Source of the DNA: Ligaoa zhengdingensis
GTDB taxonomy: Bacteria > Bacillota > Clostridia > Oscillospirales > Ruminococcaceae
Assembly (NCBI RefSeq): GCF_014384885.1
Contig: NZ_JACRST010000013.1
Coordinates: 1-64,000 of the forward strand
Length of the DNA: 64,000 nucleotides
Direction of reading: 5' to 3'
Positions within the stretch are counted from its first letter, which is position 1. Each line of letters opens with the position of its first letter. The position numbers and the translations under genes are program-made. Below, piece by piece: positions 33,707-42,194 of this stretch. Below the pieces are notes generated by a model. The model was not told the DNA's origin. It did no database searches and saw nothing but the letters and a program-made list of their open reading frames with translations.

Positions 33707-34873
33707 CTATTCCAGCGCGAGCTTCTCGATGGCGTCCGGCGTCACCAGGTAGGCGTCGCGGCCGATCACCGTCGCCGCCAGAACCTCGCCCGGCACCGGC
33801 TGGGGATCCAGCGCATTGCCCGCGTAATCGTAGCTCTGCAGCTGGCCGTCCACCATCAGGCAGACGCGGGTCTTGCCCAGCGACAGCCGGTCGGCATGGG
33901 AGGATATCTGCGTCTCCCACAGCTTTTTGCCGTCCGGCCCCAGCAGGGTGACGGCGCTGTTTTTATTTTCGCGCGCGTCGCCGAACAGCAGGGCGGTATC
34001 GCCGTTTTCGCTGTGATCGAACGAGGCCAGCGCCTCATAGCCGTAGTCGTAGCGCTCCAGAACCTCCCCCGACGCGCCGAGCACCGCCGTTTGGCGGTCG
34101 GTCACCACGGTGAGACCCCCGCGGGCGGCATTGAGCGAATGGATCAGCTCGCCGACAAACTCCTGCCGGCCCGCCTCCTCCTCGCTGTCGAACCGGAACC
34201 GCCGCACCCCCGAGATCAGGTCGCCCTCGCGGGCATTGACCACGGCGACCGCGATCCCCTTGCCGTCCAGGTCGAATTCGAGGTCGGTGATGTAGTTTTC
34301 CGCCGATTTCCAGACATATTTGGCCGGGTCGGCGAGCATGTGGTCGTAGACCGTCATCTCCCCCAGCCGCCGCTGCGCGCCGGTGGCCACCGCCACCTCG
34401 CCGCGCGAGGAGATCGCCCCAGCGTAGATGGGGTAATCGAGCTCCTTCTGCGCCACGGTGCGGAGCATGTTTTCCACCCGCAGATGCTTACCGCCCCGGT
34501 CGTAGATCAAAACGCGCCGGCCAGACGCCCTCATCACCGGGTTGGAGTATTTATGCTGCACGTTGCGGATTTCCTTGCCGCTGGAATTGTATAAATAGAG
34601 GTTGGAATCGGTGAGCACCGCGAGATGCTCGCCCACGCGGGCGGTCTGGCGCACCTGCTCGCCGGCGAACTCCATGGGGTAGCCGTCGCCCGCGCCCATG
34701 CCGGCGATGCGCTCCTGAATGTAGTCGGTGAAGCCGATGGTGGACACCTCGTCCTTGATCGCATAGAGCCCAACGCCCAGAAGGGTGAGCGCCACCAGCA
34801 GCAGAATCCTTCCCAGCAAAACCTTTCTGCGCCGCTTTTTTCGGATTTTGTCGATGTCGGAAAGCTCTGCCAA
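33707..34873 (-). CDS. DUF5711 family protein
   Basis: 388 residues. A short basic cytoplasmic N-terminus (RKKRRRKVLLGR) leads into one membrane helix (about 17-38), and the rest is a predicted extracytoplasmic beta-propeller-like domain with repeated short strands (for example LAVLTDSNLYLYNSSGKEIRNVQHK). This fits DUF5711, common in Clostridia next to truA or cvpA. Function unknown. It ends 117 bases before the cvpA start and lies 15 bases after truA. Confidence 0.7.
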   Translation of the reverse strand: MAELSDIDKIRKKRRRKVLLGRILLLVALTLLGVGLYAIKDEVSTIGFTDYIQERIAGMGAGDGYPMEFAGEQVRQTARVGEHLAVLTDSNLYLYNSSGKEIRNVQHKYSNPVMRASGRRVLIYDRGGKHLRVENMLRTVAQKELDYPIYAGAISSRGEVAVATGAQRRLGEMTVYDHMLADPAKYVWKSAENYITDLEFDLDGKGIAVAVVNAREGDLISGVRRFRFDSEEEAGRQEFVGELIHSLNAARGGLTVVTDRQTAVLGASGEVLERYDYGYEALASFDHSENGDTALLFGDARENKNSAVTLLGPDGKKLWETQISSHADRLSLGKTRVCLMVDGQLQSYDYAGNALDPQPVPGEVLAATVIGRDAYLVTPDAIEKLALE

Positions 34874-34888
34874 AACTAATTCACATCC

Positions 34889-35668
34889 TTATTCGGAACG
34901 GTCCTGATAAAATACTTCGTCCAGATAGAGGCCGCAGGCGGGCATCGTCCGGCATTCCACCCGGCGCACCCCCAATTCCATCATACGGGGCAGGTCTCGA
35001 ACATCCAGTCGATTTTCGTTGACTGCGAGCACCGTGCCCACCAGGATGCGCACCATATTGTAAAGAAAGCCGTCGCCCTCCACAAAAAATTCCACCAGGT
35101 CGCCGGAGCGGCGCATATCGCACGCGTAGATGGTGCGCACCGTGTCCTCCTTGGTGTTTTTGGACCCACAGAAGGCCGCAAAATCGTGTCTTCCCACAAA
35201 AAAACCGCAGACCTGCCGCGCCCGCTCCAGATCGATCGGGCGGAAGTAGTGGTACGTGAGTCCCGTGAGAAACGGGTTTCTGACCTCGCTGTTCCAGATT
35301 TTATAGACATAGCGCTTGCCCTTACAGGAGTAGCGCGCGTGAAACTCCTCCGGCGCATCCTCCGCCTCCAGCACTGCGATGTCGCCGGGCAACACCGCGT
35401 TGAGCCCCCGCTTGATGCGCCACGTGGGCAAGTCGGAGTCGGTGCGGAAGTTGAGGCAGTAGCGGTTGGCGTGCACACCCGAATCGGTGCGGGAGCACCC
35501 CTTGACGTCGTAACGCACCCCGAAGATGCGCTCGATCGCGTCCTGCACCGCCTCGCAGATGGTAATACCACCCGGCTGCACCTGAAAGCCGAGGTAGCCC
35601 GTGCCCCGGTAACAAAGGATCAATTTGATGTTGCGGATAGCCGTCTCCCCCTGTCGTTCGTCATACAT
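34889..35668 (-). CDS. truA: tRNA pseudouridine synthase A
   Basis: 259 residues from ATG 35668. Catalytic Asp lies in GCSRTDSGVHANRYC; YRGTGYLGFQVQPGG and FLYNMVRILVGTVL are further TruA motifs. It modifies U38-40 of the tRNA anticodon stem. Start is odd: homologues begin at about IRNIKLILCY, and an AGGGGGAG site lies 6 bases before the ATC codon at 35638 rather than before the ATG at 35668, which has no good site. It follows ecfT by 3 bases. Confidence 0.95.
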   Translation of the reverse strand: MYDERQGETAIRNIKLILCYRGTGYLGFQVQPGGITICEAVQDAIERIFGVRYDVKGCSRTDSGVHANRYCLNFRTDSDLPTWRIKRGLNAVLPGDIAVLEAEDAPEEFHARYSCKGKRYVYKIWNSEVRNPFLTGLTYHYFRPIDLERARQVCGFFVGRHDFAAFCGSKNTKEDTVRTIYACDMRRSGDLVEFFVEGDGFLYNMVRILVGTVLAVNENRLDVRDLPRMMELGVRRVECRTMPACGLYLDEVFYQDRSE

Positions 35669-35671
35669 GCT

Positions 35672-36478
35672 TTACCGGGGAACCAGCAGATTGATCGCCA
35701 CAACCCCCGCGACGCACAGCGCCACAAAGGCGGCGCCCCAGAAATCCACCATGTGCATCCGAAGCTGTTTGAGGCGGGTGCGTCCGTCTCCGCCCCGGTA
35801 GCAGCGGCACTCCATCGCGAGCGCCAGCTCGTCCGCACGGCGGAAGGCCGATACAAACAGCGGGATCAGGATGGGGATGAGCGCCTTGGCGCGCTGCATC
35901 AGCCCGCCGTTGTCGAGGTCCGCGCCGCGCGCTTTCTGCGCGGACATGATCTTGTCGGTCTCCTCGATCAGCGTGGGGATGAACCGCAGCGCGATGGTCA
36001 TCATCATCGCCAGCTCGTGCACCGGAAAGCGCAGCTTTTTCAGCGGATTCATCAGCCGCTCGATGCCGTCGGTGAGCGCGATGGGCGAGGTGGTGTAGGT
36101 GAGCAGCGAGGTGCCCGCGATCAGGCAGATGATGCGCACCGCCATCAGTACCGCGGTCTGGACGCCCTCGCGCGAAATTTTAAAGATCCACCAGGACCAG
36201 AGGGTGTCCCCCTCGATAAAAAACATGTTGAGCAGGGCGGTGAACAGGATGATCGGCACCACAGGTTTGAGGCTTTTGAGGATCATCTTGGCCGGGATGC
36301 GCGATACGCCGTAGGCGATGATGAGAAACGCCACCCCCACCAACAGCCCCCACATATCCTGGGCCAAAAACAGCATCACCACATAGGCGAGGGTGAGCAC
36401 AATCTTCATGCGCGGGTCGAGCCGGTGCACACAGGAATCGCCGGGAAAATACTGGCCGATCGTGATATCCTTAAGCAT
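35672..36478 (-). CDS. ecfT: ECF transporter transmembrane subunit EcfT
   Basis: 268 residues from ATG 36478 (MLKDITIGQYFPGDSCVHRLDPRMKI). About five to six hydrophobic helices; the coupling helices carry MSAQKARGADLDNG and AMECRCYRGGDGRTRLKQL, the Ala-Arg-Gly-type motifs that contact EcfA. It links the ATPases to interchangeable vitamin-binding S components, none of which lie here. Overlaps ecfA2 by 8 bases. Confidence 0.95.
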   Translation of the reverse strand: MLKDITIGQYFPGDSCVHRLDPRMKIVLTLAYVVMLFLAQDMWGLLVGVAFLIIAYGVSRIPAKMILKSLKPVVPIILFTALLNMFFIEGDTLWSWWIFKISREGVQTAVLMAVRIICLIAGTSLLTYTTSPIALTDGIERLMNPLKKLRFPVHELAMMMTIALRFIPTLIEETDKIMSAQKARGADLDNGGLMQRAKALIPILIPLFVSAFRRADELALAMECRCYRGGDGRTRLKQLRMHMVDFWGAAFVALCVAGVVAINLLVPR

Positions 36479-37340
36479 GTGCGCTCCCCCCTTTCCGCAG
36501 CGTCTCCAGCAGGATCTGTTTGGCGGATTCCACCGTGTAGACATTGCTGGGCACGGGGTATCCGGCGCGGGCGAGCTCGATGAAGATGCGCGAAATCTGA
36601 GGCACGGCGAGCCCCATCCCGCGGATTTCCTCCACATGGGCGAACACCGCCTCGACCGTGTCGTACATGTACACCTTGGCCTGGTTCATCACCAGCAGCT
36701 TGCCGCAGTATTTGGCCACATCCTCCATACTGTGGCTGACCAGCAGCACGGTATTCCCCGCCTGCTCGTGGTACTCCTTGATCTGCCCCAGGATGCGGTC
36801 GCGCCCTTTGGGATCGAGGCCGGCGGTGGGTTCGTCCAGAATCAGCAGCTTGGGCCGCATGGCCAGCACCCCCGCGATGGCCACCCGGCGCTTCTGTCCG
36901 CCGGAGAGCTCGAACGGGCTCTTTTGCAGGTGATGCTCTTTGAGGCCGACAAACGCCGCGGCCTCGCGCACCCGCCGGTCGATCTCTTCCTCGTCCAGCT
37001 TCATATTTTTCGGCCCGAAGGCGATGTCCTTGTACACCGTCTCCTCAAAAAGCTGGTATTCGGGGTATTGAAACACCAGCCCAGCCTTAAAGCGCACGGC
37101 GCGGATGTCCACGCCCTCGCCCCAGATATCCTCGTTGTCGATCATCACCTTGCCCGAGGTGGGTTTGACCAGCCCGTTGAAGTGCTGGATCAGCGTGGAT
37201 TTGCCCGAACCGGTGTGGCCGATCACGCCGACAAACTCCCCCTCCTCGATTTCGAGGTTGACGTCGTCGATCGCCGTCTTTTCAAACGGCGTCCCTGTGG
37301 AATAGGTATAAGTCAAATGTTCCGTTTTAATGATGGACAT
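36471..37340 (-). CDS. ecfA2: ECF transporter ATP-binding subunit EcfA2
   Basis: 289 residues from ATG 37340 (MSIIKTEHLTYTY), with GGAGG 7 bases upstream. Walker A GHTGSGKST, Q-loop VFQYPEYQLFEETVYKDIAFGP, signature LSGGQKRRVAIAGVLAMRP, Walker B LLILDEPTAGLDP. Pairs with EcfA1 and EcfT in the group II energy-coupling factor module. Overlaps ecfA1 by 14 bases. Confidence 0.95.
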   Translation of the reverse strand: MSIIKTEHLTYTYSTGTPFEKTAIDDVNLEIEEGEFVGVIGHTGSGKSTLIQHFNGLVKPTSGKVMIDNEDIWGEGVDIRAVRFKAGLVFQYPEYQLFEETVYKDIAFGPKNMKLDEEEIDRRVREAAAFVGLKEHHLQKSPFELSGGQKRRVAIAGVLAMRPKLLILDEPTAGLDPKGRDRILGQIKEYHEQAGNTVLLVSHSMEDVAKYCGKLLVMNQAKVYMYDTVEAVFAHVEEIRGMGLAVPQISRIFIELARAGYPVPSNVYTVESAKQILLETLRKGGSAHA

Positions 37341-38190
37341 GGTTTTCCTCCAGCAGTTTTTCAATGGCCGCGACGCATTCGTCCTCCGAGATGATGTCCT
37401 GCGGGATGTTGTACCCCGCTTTTCTCAGCTCAAACGCGAGCTGGGTGGCCTGCGGCACATCCAGCCCCACGTCTTTGAGCACCTGCACATGGCTGAACAC
37501 CTCTTTTGGCGCACCATCCAGCAGAATCCGGCCGTCGTCGATCACCACAACGCGGTCGCACTGGGCGGCCTCGTCCATATAATGGGTGATGAGCACCACG
37601 GTGATGCCGAACTGCTCGCCCAGCGCCTTGACCGCCTTCATCACCTGACGGCGGCCGTGCGGGTCAAGCATGGCGGTGGGCTCGTCCAACACGATGCAGT
37701 CGGGCCGCATGGCGATGATGCCCGCGATGGCCACCCGCTGCTTCTGCCCGCCCGAGAGTTGGTGCGGCGCGTGGCGGCGGTAATCGTACATATGCACCGC
37801 CTTGAGCGCGTCGTCCACCCGCCGGCGAATCTCCTCCGGCGGCACCCCCAGGTTCTCGGGCGCGAAGGCCACATCCTCCTCCACGATGGTGGCGACGATC
37901 TGGTTATCCGGGTTCTGGAACACCATACCCACCGTCTGGCGGATGTCGTAGATGCGGTCCTCCTCCTTGGTATTCATCCCCTCGACCAGCACATCCCCCT
38001 CCTGCGGAAGCAGGATAGCGTTGAACTGCTTGGCGAGGGTGGATTTTCCCGAGCCGTTGTGCCCGAGAACCGCCACCATACTGCCCCGCTGGATCTCGAG
38101 CGAGACGCCGCGGAGCACCGGACGCGGCGGCTGGTCGTCGTAGCCCGGGTATGCGAAGGTCACATGATCTGCGCGGATGATAGGTTCCAT
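37327..38190 (-). CDS. ecfA1: ECF transporter ATP-binding subunit EcfA1
   Basis: 287 residues from ATG 38190; the ATG at 38196 is too close to its AAGGA site. Walker A GHNGSGKST, Q-loop GMVFQNPDNQIVATIVEEDVAFAPENLG, signature LSGGQKQRVAIAGIIAMRP, Walker B CIVLDEPTAMLDP. First of the ecfA1-ecfA2-ecfT-truA series, here detached from the ribosomal protein operon that often precedes it. Confidence 0.95.
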   Translation of the reverse strand: MEPIIRADHVTFAYPGYDDQPPRPVLRGVSLEIQRGSMVAVLGHNGSGKSTLAKQFNAILLPQEGDVLVEGMNTKEEDRIYDIRQTVGMVFQNPDNQIVATIVEEDVAFAPENLGVPPEEIRRRVDDALKAVHMYDYRRHAPHQLSGGQKQRVAIAGIIAMRPDCIVLDEPTAMLDPHGRRQVMKAVKALGEQFGITVVLITHYMDEAAQCDRVVVIDDGRILLDGAPKEVFSHVQVLKDVGLDVPQATQLAFELRKAGYNIPQDIISEDECVAAIEKLLEENHVHH

Positions 38191-38254
38191 AGTCATTATC
38201 CTTACTGTTATAAGATCAATGCTCCCCTGCGGGAGTCATTGTCGGTTGCCGGTA

Positions 38255-38620
38255 TCATTCGCGCCGGAGCAGTTCCTCCAGCGCCGCGTAGGCGTCCTCG
38301 ATGATCGCGTCGCACGAGACGCGGTTCCGCTTGAGGTCGCGGCAGTCGAGCGAGCCATACTTCTCCTCAAGCTGCTTCATCAGCTGGGCCGCGGGTGCGC
38401 GCGTGCCGTTCTTCTGCGCGCTGTCGGTGCGGCCTCTCGCCGCGCCCAGGGCCATCAGCGCCCCCACCACCGCGCCGCAGGTGTCCCCGCAGGCCATGCC
38501 GCCGCCGAACGGGCTCGCCAGCTCGCTGGGGATTCTCATATCGTGCAGATCGTTACACGCCTTGACCATCGCCTCGGCGCAGTTGTAACCCTGATGTTTA
38601 TATTCTACCGCAGTTGCCAT
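38255..38620 (-). CDS. C_GCAxxG_C_C family protein
   Basis: 121 residues. The family's spaced cysteines are present: NCAEAM near residue 14, then SPFGGGMACGDTCGAVVGALMALG and LDCRDL, VSCDAI. The conserved Cys set suggests a metal- or redox-active protein; the biochemical role of the family is not established. Flanked on the same strand by the rRNA methyltransferase and ecfA1. Confidence 0.85.
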   Translation of the reverse strand: MATAVEYKHQGYNCAEAMVKACNDLHDMRIPSELASPFGGGMACGDTCGAVVGALMALGAARGRTDSAQKNGTRAPAAQLMKQLEEKYGSLDCRDLKRNRVSCDAIIEDAYAALEELLRRE

Positions 38621-38668
38621 TTTTTATCAGCCTCTTTCGTCTCATCAAATGATTTTAGCCCTGCCGCT

Positions 38669-39535
38669 TCAGCGGCGGAACAGCGCGGTCGAGCCGCAGG
38701 GCAGCGCATAGCCGCCGCTCTCCCGCACCGGCAGGCCGATTTCCGAGGCGGAAATCTCGCCCTTGTACCGGCGCCCAACCGTGACCCCCAGCAGATACTC
38801 CATCACCGAGGCCGGCAGACCGGTGGTGTAGGAGTTGAGCGCGAAGAACAGCGGGTCGTCTGAAAGCACCTGCGTGCACAAGTCCACCAGGCCGTAGACC
38901 GCCTCCTCCAGCTTCCACACCTCGCCGCCCGGGCCGCGCCCGTAGCTGGGCGGGTCCATAATCACTGCGTCGTAGCGGTTGCCGCGCCGGATCTCCCGCT
39001 CCACAAACTTTTTGCAGTCGTCCACAATCCAGCGGACGGGCTTGTCCGCCAGGCCGGAGAGGCGGGCGTTCTCCCGCGCCCAATTCACCATGCCCTTGGC
39101 CGCGTCCACATGGCAGACCTGCGCGCCCGCCGCCGCGCAGGCCAGCGTGGCCCCGCCGGTGTAGGCGAACAGGTTGAGCACCTTGACCGACCGCCCCGCG
39201 CCCCGGATCAGCTCGGAAAACAGGTCCCAGTTGACCGCCTGTTCGGGGAACAGGCCGGTGTGCTTGAACCCGGTGGGGCTCACCTGAAAGGTGAGCCCTT
39301 TGTATCGGATATTCCACTGCTTTTTGCGCAGGTTGTATTCCTCCCAGGCCCCGCCGCCCGCCGACGACCGGATATAGCGGGCGTCCGCCCGCTTCCAATC
39401 GGGGCAGGTCTTTGGGGTGTCCCAGATGATCTGCGGGTCGGGGCGGATGAGCAGCACATCCCCCCACCGCTCCAATTTTTCGCCGCCTGAGGCGTCGATG
39501 ATCTCATAATCCTTCCAATCGGACGCGATTCTCAT
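38669..39535 (-). CDS. Class I SAM-dependent methyltransferase (RlmI/YccW-like)
   Basis: 288 residues. SAM motif I VLNLFAYTGGATLACAAAGA, motif II region VCHVDAAKGMVNWARENA, and catalytic DPPSYGRG around residue 200, as in PF10672 23S rRNA m5C-type enzymes. It lacks the N-terminal PUA domain of RlmI, so the rRNA target is uncertain. Its ATG overlaps the glmM stop by 4 bases. Confidence 0.85.
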   Translation of the reverse strand: MRIASDWKDYEIIDASGGEKLERWGDVLLIRPDPQIIWDTPKTCPDWKRADARYIRSSAGGGAWEEYNLRKKQWNIRYKGLTFQVSPTGFKHTGLFPEQAVNWDLFSELIRGAGRSVKVLNLFAYTGGATLACAAAGAQVCHVDAAKGMVNWARENARLSGLADKPVRWIVDDCKKFVEREIRRGNRYDAVIMDPPSYGRGPGGEVWKLEEAVYGLVDLCTQVLSDDPLFFALNSYTTGLPASVMEYLLGVTVGRRYKGEISASEIGLPVRESGGYALPCGSTALFRR

Positions 39536-40878
39536 AGCTCCTCCCCGATCTGCCGCGCCAGACGGCCTGCAATCTCCTCGATCTGTGCGAGGTCTGCGCC
39601 CTCCACCATCACGCGGACGAGCGGTTCCGTCCCGGACGGCCGCAGCAGCACCCGCCCGTTGCCCGCGAGCTCCCGCTCACAGGCCTCCACGCTCTGCCAG
39701 ATCGCTTTGGCATCGGGCAGGCGTTCCTTCTGCTCCTTGGTGACCCGCACGTTTTTGAGCACCTGCGGGTAGCGCACCATCACCTTTTTGAGCTCGCAAA
39801 GCGGCTTGCCGCTCTTGGCGATTGCTTCGAGCAGCTGCAAACCGGAGAGCTGGCCGTCGCCGGTGGTCATGTGCTCCAGGAAGATGACATGCCCGCTCTG
39901 CTCGCCGCCGATGTGGTACCCTTCGGCCAACATTTTTTCGAGCACATAGCGGTCGCCCACCTTGGTGGCGTGCACCTGGATGCCGTTCTGCTCGGCGAAC
40001 CGAAAGAACCCGAGGTTGCTCATCACGGTGCCCACCACCGCGTCGCCCGGCAAACGGCCCTCCGCCTTCATGCGCTGGGCGAAGATCGCGATCATCACAT
40101 CGCCGTCGATCACATCCCCCTCGCTGTCCACCGCGAGGCAGCGGTCGGCGTCGCCGTCGAACGCGAGCCCCAGGTCGAACCCGTTGGCCTTGACATAGTC
40201 GGCCAGCTTATCAACATGCATCGAGCCGCATCCGTCGTTGATGTTGACCCCGTCGGGGCTGGCGTTGAGGATGTAGACCTGTGCGCCCAGGCCGGTGAAG
40301 ACACCTGCGGCGGTGCGGCTGGCGCTGCCGTTCGCGCAGTCCAGCGCCACCCGCAGCCCGGCAAAACCCCCGCCCACTGTGGAGCGCAGATGCTGGGTGT
40401 ACAGGCTGATTTTATACTGTTCATCGGTCACGCGGCCGATATCGCCGCCCGACGCATATTCGATGGGCTCGGCATGGTCGAGGACGATCGCCTCGATCTC
40501 CTCCTCGTCCGCATCCGAGAGCTTGAAGCCCTGGCTGTTGAAAATCTTGATGCCGTTAAATTCATATGGGTTGTGGGACGCGGTGAGCATCACGCCCGCA
40601 TCCGCCCCCAGCGCCTTTACCAGATAGGCCACCGCAGGGGTGGGCGTCACCCCCAGCAGCAAAACGTCCGCGCCAACGGCGCAAAGCCCGGCCACCATTG
40701 CGCTTTCCAGCATGGCGGACGAGATACGGGTATCCCGCCCCACCACAAAGACGGGTTTTGCGCCCTTTTCGCGTTTTAAAATCATGCCGGCCGCCTCGGC
40801 CACCTCCAGCGCACGCCGCACGCTCAAATCCCGGTTGGCGACGCCGCGCACGCCGTCGGTTCCAAATAGTCTGCCCAT
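39532..40878 (-). CDS. glmM: Phosphoglucosamine mutase
   Basis: 448 residues from ATG 40878 (MGRLFGTDGVRGVAN), 6 bases after AGGGGG; the ATG at 40884 abuts that site. Active Ser loop TASHNPYEFNGIK near residue 100, metal loop DGDADR near 240, sugar loop GEQSGH and phosphate loop RPSGTEPLVRVMVEG. Makes glucosamine-1-phosphate for cell-wall precursors. Downstream of ruvB on the same strand. Confidence 0.96.
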   Translation of the reverse strand: MGRLFGTDGVRGVANRDLSVRRALEVAEAAGMILKREKGAKPVFVVGRDTRISSAMLESAMVAGLCAVGADVLLLGVTPTPAVAYLVKALGADAGVMLTASHNPYEFNGIKIFNSQGFKLSDADEEEIEAIVLDHAEPIEYASGGDIGRVTDEQYKISLYTQHLRSTVGGGFAGLRVALDCANGSASRTAAGVFTGLGAQVYILNASPDGVNINDGCGSMHVDKLADYVKANGFDLGLAFDGDADRCLAVDSEGDVIDGDVMIAIFAQRMKAEGRLPGDAVVGTVMSNLGFFRFAEQNGIQVHATKVGDRYVLEKMLAEGYHIGGEQSGHVIFLEHMTTGDGQLSGLQLLEAIAKSGKPLCELKKVMVRYPQVLKNVRVTKEQKERLPDAKAIWQSVEACERELAGNGRVLLRPSGTEPLVRVMVEGADLAQIEEIAGRLARQIGEEL

Positions 40879-40926
40879 TGTCATCCCCCTGTTTCTGCCT
40901 GTCGGCAAGATGTTCTGTCGATCCGG

Positions 40927-42000
40927 TTACACATCCTCGATCCCGATCTGTTCAAACCCTTCCTCCACAGCCGAGCGCACCTGGGGGTTCGGCCGCATGT
41001 TCATATGCTGATAGCCCGGCAGGGTGACGCACCGCCCGCGCGGGGTGCGCGTCAAAAAGCCGAGTTGGATCAGATAAGGCTCGTAGACGTCCTCGATGGT
41101 CACCGATTCCTCGCCGATGGCCGCCGCCAGCGTATCCAGGCCCACCGGCCCGCCGGCGTAGTTTTTAATCATCGTCTCCAAAATCAGGCGGTCGATGTTA
41201 TCCAGCCCCAGCTCGTCGATCTCCAGGCGGCCCAGCGCCTCGGCCGCAATCTGCCGGTGGATCGCCCCGTCGCCCAGCACCTGTGCGAAGTCGCGCACCC
41301 GCTTGAGCAGGCGGTTGGCGATGCGCGGGGTTCCGCGGCTGCGGCGCGCCAGCTCGTGCGCGCCCTCCTCGTCGCAATCGATGCCAAGGATGCCCGCGCT
41401 GCGCCGCACAATGTGCGCAAGCTGCTCCGGGGTGTATAGCTCCAGGCGCAGGATCACGCCGAAGCGGTCGCGCAGCGGGCCGGTGAGCTGCCCTGCGCGG
41501 GTGGTGGCGCCCACCAGCGTGAAGTGCGGCAGATCGATGCGGATGCTGCGCGCGCTCGGGCCCTTGCCGATGATGATGTCGAGCGCGTTGTCCTCCATGG
41601 CGGGGTAGAGAACCTCCTCCACAGCGCGCGAGAGGCGGTGGATTTCATCTATAAACAGTATATCGTTTTCGCTTAAATTGGTGAGAAGCGCGGCCAAATC
41701 GCCCGGTTTTTCAATCGCAGGGCCGGATGTGACGCGCAGGTTGACGTTCATCTCGTTGGCGATGATGCCCGCCAGCGTGGTCTTACCCAGGCCCGGCGGA
41801 CCGTAGAGCAGCACGTGGTCGAGCGGCTCCCCCCTCTGCCGCGCAGCCTCGATATAGACCGAGAGGTTCTGCTTGGCCTTCTCCTGCCCGATGTACTCCG
41901 ACAGGGTCTTGGGGCGCAGCGAACCCTCCACGTCCGAGTCCTCCCGGACGTAGTCGGGCGCGACAATGCGGTTTTCAAAATCCATTTCGTAGCTATCCAA
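40927..42000 (-). CDS. ruvB: Holliday junction branch migration helicase RuvB
   Basis: 357 residues if started at TTG 42000, which has AAAGGAG 9 bases upstream; the first ATG (41985) has no ribosome site. LRPKTLSEYIGQEKAK, Walker A GPPGLGKTT, Walker B ILFIDEIHRL, sensor GATTRAGQLTGPLRDRFG, and the C-terminal winged helix. Hexameric motor acting with RuvA on Holliday junctions. Its start is 4 bases after the small Cys-rich gene. Confidence 0.96.
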   Translation of the reverse strand: MDSYEMDFENRIVAPDYVREDSDVEGSLRPKTLSEYIGQEKAKQNLSVYIEAARQRGEPLDHVLLYGPPGLGKTTLAGIIANEMNVNLRVTSGPAIEKPGDLAALLTNLSENDILFIDEIHRLSRAVEEVLYPAMEDNALDIIIGKGPSARSIRIDLPHFTLVGATTRAGQLTGPLRDRFGVILRLELYTPEQLAHIVRRSAGILGIDCDEEGAHELARRSRGTPRIANRLLKRVRDFAQVLGDGAIHRQIAAEALGRLEIDELGLDNIDRLILETMIKNYAGGPVGLDTLAAAIGEESVTIEDVYEPYLIQLGFLTRTPRGRCVTLPGYQHMNMRPNPQVRSAVEEGFEQIGIEDV

Positions 42001-42004
42001 ACGG

Positions 42005-42172
42005 CTAATCTCCTTTATCTCCGGCCGGTTTGGGCGCGGCCGGCCGCTCTTTCCGCTCGCAGTAGGGCGGGTACTTGGGATGAAGGCGGTGGTGCTCCCG
42101 GCAGCTCTCACAATCCCCGCGCCGCGGGCAGCGCCTTCTCACGCACGGGCAATCCGGTCTTTCCCGCTGCAT
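42005..42172 (-). CDS. Small cysteine-rich protein inside the ruv operon
   Basis: 55 residues, ATG 42172 with GGGGAGGAGG 7 bases upstream, stop 4 bases before ruvB. Sequence begins MQRERPDCPCVRRRCPRRGD and continues CESCREHHRLHPKYPPYC. Six cysteines (8, 10, 15, 21, 24, 38) and His 27-28 give a C-x-C...C-x2-C...HH...C pattern, suggesting a zinc knot. Very basic N-terminus, so nucleic-acid contact is plausible. I recall similar short clostridial proteins but know no function. Confidence 0.75.
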   Translation of the reverse strand: MQRERPDCPCVRRRCPRRGDCESCREHHRLHPKYPPYCERKERPAAPKPAGDKGD

Positions 42173-42194
42173 CGGGCATCCTCCTCCCCGCTCA

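Noticed and set aside
35186..36583. 465-codon plus-strand frame
   Set aside because: Antisense of truA and ecfT.
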